A DNA stretch of 36,275 nucleotides from an uncultured Methanobrevibacter sp. GTDB taxonomy: Archaea > Methanobacteriota > Methanobacteria > Methanobacteriales > Methanobacteriaceae. A model generated the notes under the pieces. It was not told the origin of the DNA. It did no database searches and worked only from the letters and a program-made list of their open reading frames with translations. A program made the translations under genes and the position numbers. Every line of letters starts with the position of its first letter. Position 1 is the first letter of the stretch. Below are positions 6,078-12,629 of this stretch, piece by piece. Location: positions 1-36,275 of the forward strand of contig NZ_CAMVPN010000017.1 in the NCBI RefSeq assembly GCF_947169325.1, given 5' to 3'.

Positions 6078-8720
6078 TTGGCTTTTAAGTTTTCAGTTGT
6101 AATGGCAGTTTTCAACAAGCAGGATTATATTGCCGAAGCAATTGACTCAATCATTAACCAGAGTCTTGATTTCAGGAAAAATATCCAGATGGTCATCGTT
6201 AATGATAAAAGCACAGATAATACTCTGGAAATTCTGGAGAAATACCAAAGCGATTATCCGGACAATATCGTCCTGATTAGCAATGAAAAGAATATGGGTC
6301 CTGCATATTCAAGAAATGTTGGTCTTGAGCATGCAGATGGTGAATTCATCAATTTCCTCGACTCGGACGATACAATTTCAGAATATGCATTCAAGCATGC
6401 AGACTATTTTTTAAGGAATCATGAGGAGATTGACATGGTCTCCATTCCAATCTATTACTTCGGGGTCAAAAGGGGTCCCCACAACCTGAATTTCAAATTC
6501 AAAACAGATCAGGTAATCGACCTTGAAAAGCATCCAGCATACATTCAGCTTTCAGGCCCCTCATCATTCATAAGGGCCAAAACAATAAAAAACTACAGCT
6601 TCAACAATAACCTGAGGGTTTCAGAGGATGCTCTTCTGATAAACCAGATGCTTTTGAAAAATCCTAAAATCGGATTTCTCTCAACTGACGCATACAACTA
6701 CAGAAAGGACGGAACGCAAAACTCATTGATTACCTCTTCGGCAAATACCCGTACATATTTTACAACAAGGATTGACGAGTACTTCTTCAAGCTGATAGAT
6801 TATGCCGAAAAGGACGGAAAGGTTCCAAAGTTCATCCAATATGTTCTCATGTATGACCTTCAGTGGATTGTGGAAATCAGGAAAATCGACAATCTGCTTG
6901 ACGAGGCAGAAATCCGCAAGCTTTATGAAAATATCCTTGAGATATTGACTTATATTGATGAGGATGTCATCTTAAACCAGCTTTCAATTCCGGCTCACCT
7001 GAAGGCACATGTGATTCTGATGAAGAGGTACGGCTGGAGCTATCTTGACAACAAGGCTGACGTCAATGACAACTTCAAGCTGAACTCAATTTTCATAGAC
7101 AATTTCGCATTCAAAAACGACCATGAGGTTGAAATTTCAGGAATTCTTACAAACTTCACAAAAGATACAAAAATCACTGCTGTCATCGACGGCGAGGAGG
7201 TTGAAACAACTCCTGTAAGCTATCCTCAGCGTGACAACTATTCCTTAAGCTTCAACTATGCTTACAACCACTGCTTCAAGGTCACACTTAAATTCAAGGA
7301 AAACTCAAAAATAACCTTCAAAAGCCAGAATGCAGACTTGAACATCGAGTACAATCACACTTCAAGGCTGAATGATGTTTCACACTACAAGCTTTCAAAG
7401 AATCATCTTGCAATCGACAACGGAAATGAAATCCAGATTATCAAAAAGACTGTTTCAAAGACACTGTCCCTTGAGCTCAACAACATAAGAAACATGTTCG
7501 CCAACCGTTCACAGGGATGGAGAACAGGAATTTTCCTAAGGGCATTGAACATTATGCACTATCCTTTCTTCAGGCGAAAGCATATCTGGCTTTTCATGGA
7601 CCTGCCCCAGGTTGCAGGAGACAATTCGCTTGAGCTTTTCAGGTATGCGACTTCCCAAAAATCTGACATCAAATGCTATTTTGTACTTGACAAGGCTCTT
7701 GAAAGCGATTATGATTATCTTGTGGCATCCAAAATCCACAAATTGAGAAGGTTTTTGGGAATGGGAAAGGAAAGCGACCACTACAAGGACATAAAGAAAA
7801 TAGGAAATGTCTTGCCTTACCGTTCACTTAAGCACAGGCTCTACACGATGGCCTGCGAGTTCTTAATCACATCCCATCCCGATAATACGCTGATCTATCC
7901 GTTCTGGGGAAACTACCCTCACCTGGCAGGGCTTACGAAATCAAAAACAGTGTTCCTGCAGCACGGGGTTACAAAGGACAATGTGGCCGAATGGCTCAAT
8001 GACTTTGACAAACCTCTGGCGATGCTTGTAACCGTATCTGACAGGGAAAAGGATTCCTTCAAAAATCCGGACTACGGATACTCACAGGACATAATAAAAA
8101 CGTTGGGCTTTCCCAGATTCGACAGGCTTGAAAACAATCCGAAAAAGGAGATAGTCATAATGCCTTCATGGAGAAGGTATCTTGACCAGTTGTCAGCCTC
8201 AGATTTCGTCAAAAGCAACTTCTATAAGGTTTTCAATGAGCTGATAACCGATGACGAGCTCATATCCTGCCTTAAAAAGGAGGGATACAAGGTAATCTTC
8301 AAGCCTCACAGAAACCTCCACAAGTTCATAAATACGTTCACCACACATCCGGACGTTACATTTGACCTCAATCTTGAAAACTACACCGAGACATTCAACA
8401 CTGCAAGCCTGATTGTCACGGACTACTCTTCAATCGCATTCGATTTTGCATATCTCAAAAAGCCGCTGATCTACTATCAGTTCGACAACAACTATCACTT
8501 TGACGTCGACAGTGCCTACTTCAAGTATGAACGGGACGGTTTCGGACCGGTTGCAAGGACACATGAGGAAATCAGACGTGACATACTAAACATAGTTGAA
8601 AACGGCTGTAGGATGGATGACGTCTACCAGAAAAGGGTTGACGAATTCTTCAAGTACCGTGACAGGAACAATTCAAAAAGGGTCTATGAGGAGATTCTCA
8701 GACTGGACAACTATTACTAG
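6078..8720 (+). CDS. Fused family 2 glycosyltransferase / CDP-glycerol glycerophosphotransferase
   Basis: An 880-residue two-enzyme protein. Residues 1 to about 230 form a GT-A family 2 glycosyltransferase: FSVVMAVFNKQDYIAEAIDS, VNDKSTDNT, and the metal-binding DSDD at 95-98. A linker with a beta-rich segment (about 340-450) follows. From about residue 500 the protein matches the TagB/TagF CDP-glycerol:polyglycerophosphate transferase family: LQHGVTKDN near 627, MPSWRR near 696, KPHRN near 742 and VTDYSSIAFDFAYLKKPLIYY near 780-800. In bacteria such fusions build teichoic-acid or capsule chains. Here it probably adds sugar and polyol-phosphate units to a cell-surface polymer on the inner membrane face. 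There is no signal peptide. The gene stands alone, with no polymer-export genes beside it. The family call is firm and the substrate unknown. Confidence 0.9.
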   Translation: MAFKFSVVMAVFNKQDYIAEAIDSIINQSLDFRKNIQMVIVNDKSTDNTLEILEKYQSDYPDNIVLISNEKNMGPAYSRNVGLEHADGEFINFLDSDDTISEYAFKHADYFLRNHEEIDMVSIPIYYFGVKRGPHNLNFKFKTDQVIDLEKHPAYIQLSGPSSFIRAKTIKNYSFNNNLRVSEDALLINQMLLKNPKIGFLSTDAYNYRKDGTQNSLITSSANTRTYFTTRIDEYFFKLIDYAEKDGKVPKFIQYVLMYDLQWIVEIRKIDNLLDEAEIRKLYENILEILTYIDEDVILNQLSIPAHLKAHVILMKRYGWSYLDNKADVNDNFKLNSIFIDNFAFKNDHEVEISGILTNFTKDTKITAVIDGEEVETTPVSYPQRDNYSLSFNYAYNHCFKVTLKFKENSKITFKSQNADLNIEYNHTSRLNDVSHYKLSKNHLAIDNGNEIQIIKKTVSKTLSLELNNIRNMFANRSQGWRTGIFLRALNIMHYPFFRRKHIWLFMDLPQVAGDNSLELFRYATSQKSDIKCYFVLDKALESDYDYLVASKIHKLRRFLGMGKESDHYKDIKKIGNVLPYRSLKHRLYTMACEFLITSHPDNTLIYPFWGNYPHLAGLTKSKTVFLQHGVTKDNVAEWLNDFDKPLAMLVTVSDREKDSFKNPDYGYSQDIIKTLGFPRFDRLENNPKKEIVIMPSWRRYLDQLSASDFVKSNFYKVFNELITDDELISCLKKEGYKVIFKPHRNLHKFINTFTTHPDVTFDLNLENYTETFNTASLIVTDYSSIAFDFAYLKKPLIYYQFDNNYHFDVDSAYFKYERDGFGPVARTHEEIRRDILNIVENGCRMDDVYQKRVDEFFKYRDRNNSKRVYEEILRLDNYY

Positions 8721-8727
8721 CACTACT

Positions 8728-8736
8728 TTTTTATAT
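8728..8736 (+). promoter_or_regulatory. TATA box for a leaderless nitroreductase mRNA
   Basis: TTTTTATAT lies about 27 nt upstream of ATG 8759 and no ribosome site lies between, so transcription should start at or next to the initiation codon. Confidence 0.5.
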
Positions 8737-8758
8737 TCTTTAAAACATAACTTCCATC

Positions 8759-9277
8759 ATGGAACTCATGGACGTAATGTATAAGCGAAGAAGCTCAAGG
8801 AAATTCACCGACGAAGCCATCACAAAAGAGGAACTTGACAAGATACTCAAGGCAGCACTTTTGGCACCGACCAGCATGAACAGAAAGCCATGCAATTTCC
8901 TAGTCGTTGAAAGAAAAGAAACATTGAAGGAACTTGCAGGTGCCAAAAATCATGGTGCCGAACTTCTGGCAGGGGCAGACAAGGCAATAGTCGTTCTTGC
9001 AGACACATTCGTTGCTGACACATGGTGTGAGGATTCCTCAATTGCGCTTACATACATGCATCTCATGGCAACAGATTTGGGGCTTGGCAGCTGCTGGGTT
9101 CAAATCCACTTGAGGGACAAGGACGGCACAGACGCTGAAGAGGTCGTAAGGGAAATCGTCGGTGTGGATGACCATTACAGGATCGTTGGAATCATGGCTT
9201 TGGGTAGCATCGAAAAGCAGCCTGAGCCTCACACTCCTGATGATCTGGACAAATCCAAGATACACTTTCTGGTTTAG
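8759..9277 (+). CDS. Nitroreductase-family FMN oxidoreductase
   Basis: A 172-residue flavoprotein of the nitroreductase family, which binds FMN and reduces substrates with NAD(P)H or a similar donor. The N-terminal KRRSSRKFTDEAITKEELDK contains the RRS.R FMN-phosphate motif. LLAPTSMNRKPCNFLVV corresponds to the AP(S/T)..N.QP segment. LMATDLGLGSCWVQIH and IVGIMALG are the usual C-terminal core. The length is at the short end of the family. It is probably monocistronic and leaderless. The physiological substrate cannot be inferred. Confidence 0.9.
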   Translation: MELMDVMYKRRSSRKFTDEAITKEELDKILKAALLAPTSMNRKPCNFLVVERKETLKELAGAKNHGAELLAGADKAIVVLADTFVADTWCEDSSIALTYMHLMATDLGLGSCWVQIHLRDKDGTDAEEVVREIVGVDDHYRIVGIMALGSIEKQPEPHTPDDLDKSKIHFLV

Positions 9278-9441
9278 AAGTCTTTTGTAATGTCTGCTCC
9301 AGTCATTTTCAGTATTTTAATTTGTTGGCTTTCAGGTCAATTTTACATGGTGAATGCAATTTTAAACTACTTTTAACCCTTACATAGTGACAAAATCTTT
9401 AAATATATTCCAAATTAAAATTAGTTCAAGGAGTGTTAATT

Positions 9442-9732
9442 ATGCACGTAAAAGACGTATTGGATGATTTAGGAATAAGGGTAAAGTTGCCTCAGCACTG
9501 GTTTTCAACAGATGTTGGAGCAGAATTTGAGGAACCGAAATTGGTACGGAATGATGAAATCATAAAAATCGAAGCCGAAAGCGGAGATAAAAAGAAGGTC
9601 ATAGTCATTGACGTCAATGACGGAATGAGCGTTGTGACAGTATTTCCGGACAAGAAGGTCATCGGAGTCAAGTACCTTGACAACAAGGACGATTTCGAAT
9701 ACATCGGAAAGCCTTCAGAGCTTTACTTCTAA
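9442..9732 (+). CDS. Small conserved-looking hypothetical protein
   Basis: A 96-residue soluble protein (MHVKDVLDDLGIRVKLPQHW) of unrecognised family, with alternating beta strands in the second half (KKVIVIDVNDGMSVVTVFPD). ATG 9442 is chosen because AAGGAG (9428-9433) sits 8 nt upstream; an in-frame GTG at 9433 overlaps that site. A TATA-like ctttaaatatat lies near 9396-9407. Good promoter, ribosome site and regular codon use indicate a real gene. Its end overlaps the convergent PAP2 phosphatase gene by 18 nt. Confidence 0.7.
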   Translation: MHVKDVLDDLGIRVKLPQHWFSTDVGAEFEEPKLVRNDEIIKIEAESGDKKKVIVIDVNDGMSVVTVFPDKKVIGVKYLDNKDDFEYIGKPSELYF

Positions 9733-10260
9733 ACGCTTTTTGATTACTAAAACAATCACTCCACTTATTATTCCTACTGTGGCACCAGTAATGACGTCCA
9801 GAGGATAGTGGACTCCCACATAGATTCTTGAAAAGCCGATTAGAAATGCAAACAAAATCAATAACCCGCAAATGAGCTTATGCTTTCTGAGTTTCCAGAC
9901 AAGGACGGTAACCACGGAAAGTGTTGATGATGTGTGTCCTGAAGGAAATGAATTGGGCTCTGTAGGAATCACCAATTGGCGAACGTTTGCCAATACGGTA
10001 AACGGTCGAGGGGAGTGGAAGCAAAGTTTGAGACATCCCGCAATTATGCCTGATAGGATAAGGGCAAACAGGCACAGCTTAGCTATCTCAAGGCATTTTT
10101 CCCTTTTGAGATATTTGGATGCTATCACTGCCAGAATGCACAGTGCCAAAAGTGTCAGAAAGCCTCCGGCATTGCTTAAGGTGGGCATCACTGCATCAAA
10201 AAAGGGATTCTGCAGGCTGTTGTTTATAAAATAGAATGCATTGACATTAACGTTCATCAT
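9715..10260 (-). CDS. PAP2-family membrane phosphatase
   Basis: A 181-residue integral membrane protein with all three motifs of the type 2 phosphatidic acid phosphatase superfamily: KLCFHSPRP (K78 to R85-P86), PSGH (106-109) and SRIYVGVHYPLD (R145, H151, D155). The conserved His residues provide the nucleophile and acid/base. Hydrophobic segments around 25-45, 62-78, 112-122 and 128-148 suggest five or six helices. Family members remove phosphate from lipid phosphates or polyprenyl diphosphate carriers at the outer membrane face, so a role in recycling the lipid carrier for surface glycans is possible but inferred. It is convergent with and overlaps the 96-residue gene. Confidence 0.9.
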   Translation of the reverse strand: MMNVNVNAFYFINNSLQNPFFDAVMPTLSNAGGFLTLLALCILAVIASKYLKREKCLEIAKLCLFALILSGIIAGCLKLCFHSPRPFTVLANVRQLVIPTEPNSFPSGHTSSTLSVVTVLVWKLRKHKLICGLLILFAFLIGFSRIYVGVHYPLDVITGATVGIISGVIVLVIKKRLEVKL

Positions 10261-10368
10261 TTATGCTTTGTTTTTCAAAGTTATAATCTTTTTAGTTTAA
10301 AATTACAAAATGCTTAAATATTTCTAAAATATATTTTAAATTATACTATTTAATAGGAGGATTAAATC

Positions 10369-10938
10369 ATGGCTGATAAAAAAGCTCCTGCAGATGGTTG
10401 GCCAGTAATCAGTGGGGATTACATTGTAGGGGACCCTGAAAGTCCGGTTGCAGTAACAACCCTTGCTTCTCACATCGAAGCGGAATTATCCGGTGCAGCT
10501 ATAGCAGGACCATGCAAAACCGAAAACCTAGGTATAGAAAAAGTAGTCGCAAACATCATCTCAAATCCGAACATCCGTTTCCTGATTGTTACAGGTGCTG
10601 AAGTGCAGGGCCACATTACCGGTCAGAGCATCAAGGCACTGTATGAAAACGGTGCAGACCCTGACAAGAAGAAGATCATCGGAGCTACCGGTGCGATTCC
10701 TTTCGTTGAAAACGTTCCTTTGGATGGAATCGAGAGGTTCCAGAACCAGCTTGAAATCATTGACCTAATCGATACTGAGGACACAGGTGCAATCAATGCT
10801 AAAATCAAGGAATGCGTTGAAAAGGATCCAGGTGCAGTCGAAGGCGAACCTATTGTAATGGAAGTCGATGAGGAAAACCAGAAGATGGTTATTGTCGACA
10901 AGAAGAAAGAAACAAAAAATGATGAAGCTGAAGAGTAA
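10369..10938 (+). CDS. MtrA-like corrinoid protein lacking the membrane anchor
   Basis: A 189-residue paralogue of subunit A of tetrahydromethanopterin:coenzyme M methyltransferase. The start [20 protein letters not shown], the [26 protein letters not shown] block and [20 protein letters not shown] are characteristic. His82 in GHITG corresponds to the lower cobamide ligand of MtrA. Canonical MtrA of Methanobacteriales ends in a hydrophobic anchor; this one stops in a charged tail ([12 protein letters not shown]), so it should be soluble. It is not in an mtrEDCBAFGH operon. An AGGAGG ribosome site and good TATA elements suggest strong expression. Possible roles are a spare methyl carrier, a cobamide reservoir, or a partner for another methyltransferase. 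The family is certain and the role unknown. Confidence 0.92.
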   Translation: MADKKAPADGWPVISGDYIVGDPESPVAVTTLASHIEAELSGAAIAGPCKTENLGIEKVVANIISNPNIRFLIVTGAEVQGHITGQSIKALYENGADPDKKKIIGATGAIPFVENVPLDGIERFQNQLEIIDLIDTEDTGAINAKIKECVEKDPGAVEGEPIVMEVDEENQKMVIVDKKKETKNDEAEE

Positions 10939-11063
10939 TTCTTTGGCTTGTTTTTCTATTTTTTTAAAATCCACCGTAACCATGCCATCTTTAACGTTTA
11001 GTGTGCCTAATCTCATTTTTTATTTTTCACATTGGTGAGTCTGTGCATCTGCACTTTTGTGAC

Positions 11064-11081
11064 TTTTCTTAAAAAATGCAA
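11064..11081 (+). repeat. Direct repeat copy 1
   Basis: First copy of TTTTCTTAAAAAATGCAA, overlapping the BRE position of the upstream TATA box. The second copy is at 11211-11228, 147 nt downstream. Confidence 0.6.
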
Positions 11082-11210
11082 AAAGTTTATATATAATTTG
11101 GTTCATATAGTTACTTGCAGTAGTAATATGTTGTATTTTCCAAAAAAAATTCTCTGAAAATCCGAAAGTTTTATATACTATTTAATACAACTTATTATTA
11201 CAAATTGTAA

Positions 11211-11228
11211 TTTTCTTAAAAAATGCAA
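11211..11228 (+). repeat. Direct repeat copy 2
   Basis: Second, identical 18-nt copy, about 35 nt downstream of the second TATA box and so close to the expected start of transcription. A candidate operator pair with the copy at 11064. Confidence 0.6.
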
Positions 11229-11314
11229 TTGGTTTAGAAATTTTATTTCTAAAAAAGACAGTCGAATGCCACCACAGTAACGTGGAATATTAAAAATAGT
11301 AGGACGTGATAAAT

Positions 11315-11662
11315 ATGAGCAACCATTCATCAATCAACTGGAGCGACAAAGTTAAAAGCCTGGACGAGACCATCAGGCAGGAAATTGGAATAGAAGGAGA
11401 AAGCGAGGCAAAGCATATCCTGATTAAGGTTCAAACAAAATCCTCAGAACCTATCGAACCTGCATTCATTGTAGGTGAAGACGAAACATTCCTGGATTTG
11501 TTTGTGCTCTCCCCACAGGGACCTGGCATAACCTCAACAGCTGTCCTCAAGGACAACATCCAAAGCGTTGGAGTCATCGGAGGAGTCTCAGCTGAAAAGG
11601 TTGAAGTGTCAGATGTGCAGGAAACCCCGCTTCTTGACGATGTAGGTGGACTGTATCAGTAA
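11315..11662 (+). CDS. Small hypothetical protein, first gene of HsdS/HsdM-like operon
   Basis: A 115-residue soluble protein with no family I recognise. A helical N-terminus (WSDKVKSLDETIRQEIGIEG) is followed by a beta-rich core (KHILIKVQTKSSEPIEPAFI, then TFLDLFVLSPQGPGITSTAV, then VGVIGGVSAEKVEV). ATG 11315 is preceded by GGACGTGAT, a near match to the consensus GGAGGTGAT; an in-frame GTG at 11306 lies inside that site. Only a few bases separate its stop from the ribosome site of the next gene, so the two are cotranscribed. The beta-rich core might be a small-molecule or protein-binding barrel, which is speculation. Confidence 0.65.
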   Translation: MSNHSSINWSDKVKSLDETIRQEIGIEGESEAKHILIKVQTKSSEPIEPAFIVGEDETFLDLFVLSPQGPGITSTAVLKDNIQSVGVIGGVSAEKVEVSDVQETPLLDDVGGLYQ

Positions 11663-11671
11663 GAGGTTAAA

Positions 11672-12043
11672 ATGAGACGCCACCACAAGAACAACAAGTA
11701 TTATGAGAGAGAATTGCTATTGAACAGAAAAATAAAGGAGTTTCAAAATAAGTATTACAGCCTTAATCTCGAATCATCACCAGACTACCGAGAGATGGAC
11801 AGGCTTCGAAGGGAGATAAAACACCTTCTCTCCATTCAGGAGCTTCAGGTATGGCAAAAGTCATACAACCGCAAACATGCTTATTTCAGCCAACTCGCCT
11901 TGTTCAAATCCATGTATATGCTGTGGAAAAGGGCAACCTTTTTCACATATATCGAAGAGTACCATGACGTGCCCCACCACATTTCCATGTGGGCAAGGCA
12001 CATCGGTGCAAATCAGGTTCCGACAGAGGTGTTCGGAACCTAA
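11672..12043 (+). CDS. Small basic helical hypothetical protein
   Basis: A 123-residue, strongly basic, mostly helical protein. It opens with MRRHHKNNKYYERELLLNRK and contains a charged heptad-like stretch (DYREMDRLRREIKHLLSIQE) and an aromatic segment (FKSMYMLWKRATFFTYIEEY). No known family. The composition would suit nucleic-acid binding or a protein-protein adaptor. GAGG lies 5 nt upstream of the ATG and the gene follows its partner by 9 nt. A GC-rich stem-loop ends at its stop codon, before the HsdS-like gene. Confidence 0.65.
   Translation: MRRHHKNNKYYERELLLNRKIKEFQNKYYSLNLESSPDYREMDRLRREIKHLLSIQELQVWQKSYNRKHAYFSQLALFKSMYMLWKRATFFTYIEEYHDVPHHISMWARHIGANQVPTEVFGT
12015..12041 (+). promoter_or_regulatory. 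Intra-operon stem-loop over a stop codon
   Basis: AGGTTCCGA (12015-12023) pairs perfectly with TCGGAACCT (12033-12041) across a 9-nt loop; the last base is the T of the TAA stop. It is the most GC-rich hairpin in the window and no T tract follows, so transcript processing or differential stability within the operon is more likely than full termination. Confidence 0.5.
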
Positions 12044-12065
12044 AAACCAAATTTAGAGGCCTAAC

Positions 12066-12629
12066 ATGAACAAAGTAAAACTAAAAGACATCGCCGATGT
12101 GCTGACCGGAATGTCTTACAGAAGATACCTCTCCGAAGCAGGTGAGGAATGTGAAGTGATAGTTCAGAGATCCATCCAGAAGGACGGGGTCCTGAAGGAT
12201 TTCGAGAAAATAAGACTTGCTGCCGGAAGCATAAAACCACACCATCTAACCAATCCAGGCGACATACTGATGAAAATGCCCTATCCGTATGACGTTGTTT
12301 GTGTAGGCCAGCCAGGTCTCGTCATAAGTGACCGAATCGCCATCATCCGCTTAAGGGAAGGTTTCGACCCTTCCTTTATAGCCCACCTTTTGACAAACGC
12401 CCATGTCAAAAAACAGCTCTATGAATTCGAAAGTTCAGAGAGAATTCCGCACATCTCCATAAGGCAGATCAAGGAGCTCAAGCTGATTGTTCCGGACTAT
12501 GAAACACAGGTGAAACACGGCAGGCTTCTCGATACAATAAACGAAAAGATAGCTGAGGACATGAAACTTGTTGAATATGACCAGAACCTCAAGGAAGGAA
12601 TCCTAAACAAGCTATGGGGGGATTATTAG
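12066..12629 (+). CDS. Half-size HsdS-like specificity subunit
   Basis: A 187-residue protein with one target-recognition domain and one conserved helix of type I restriction-modification S subunits. It opens with KVKLKDIADVLTGMSYRR and has a typical core (HLTNPGDILMKMPYPYDVVC, then ISDRIAIIRL, then FIAHLLTNAHVKKQL, then IPHISIRQIKELKLIVPDYE). It ends in a long helix (LLDTINEKIAEDMKLVEYDQ) like the S-subunit spacer coiled coil. Normal HsdS has two such halves, so this one would need to dimerise to read a palindromic-type site. Its TAG stop is directly followed by the ATG of the HsdM-like gene, a coupled pair. S before M is the reverse of the common hsdM-hsdS order. No HsdR is present in the window. 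Confidence 0.85.
   Translation: MNKVKLKDIADVLTGMSYRRYLSEAGEECEVIVQRSIQKDGVLKDFEKIRLAAGSIKPHHLTNPGDILMKMPYPYDVVCVGQPGLVISDRIAIIRLREGFDPSFIAHLLTNAHVKKQLYEFESSERIPHISIRQIKELKLIVPDYETQVKHGRLLDTINEKIAEDMKLVEYDQNLKEGILNKLWGDY

Larger units (their letters stand above)
10939..11314. promoter_or_regulatory. Regulatory region with tandem promoters and direct repeat
   Basis: About 375 nt before the HsdS/HsdM-like operon. Two strong TATA boxes lie at 11086-11097 (TTTATATATAAT) and 11169-11178 (TTTTATATAC), both preceded by purine-rich sequence like a BRE. The 18-mer TTTTCTTAAAAAATGCAA occurs twice, at 11064-11081 (just upstream of the first TATA) and 11211-11228 (downstream of the second). This is far more elaborate than other promoters here and suggests regulation by a dedicated DNA-binding protein. 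Confidence 0.55.

Noticed and set aside
7536-7781. Antisense frame within the glycosyltransferase fusion
   Set aside because: A shadow of the real gene; no start signals and no recognisable domain.
9095-9108. GGGTTCAAATCC, resembling a tRNA T-arm
   Set aside because: It lies in the middle of the nitroreductase reading frame, and no acceptor, D- or anticodon arm is found around it.
10765-11016. Minus-strand frame at the end of the MtrA-like gene
   Set aside because: Antisense to a confident gene for most of its length, with no family resemblance and no promoter.
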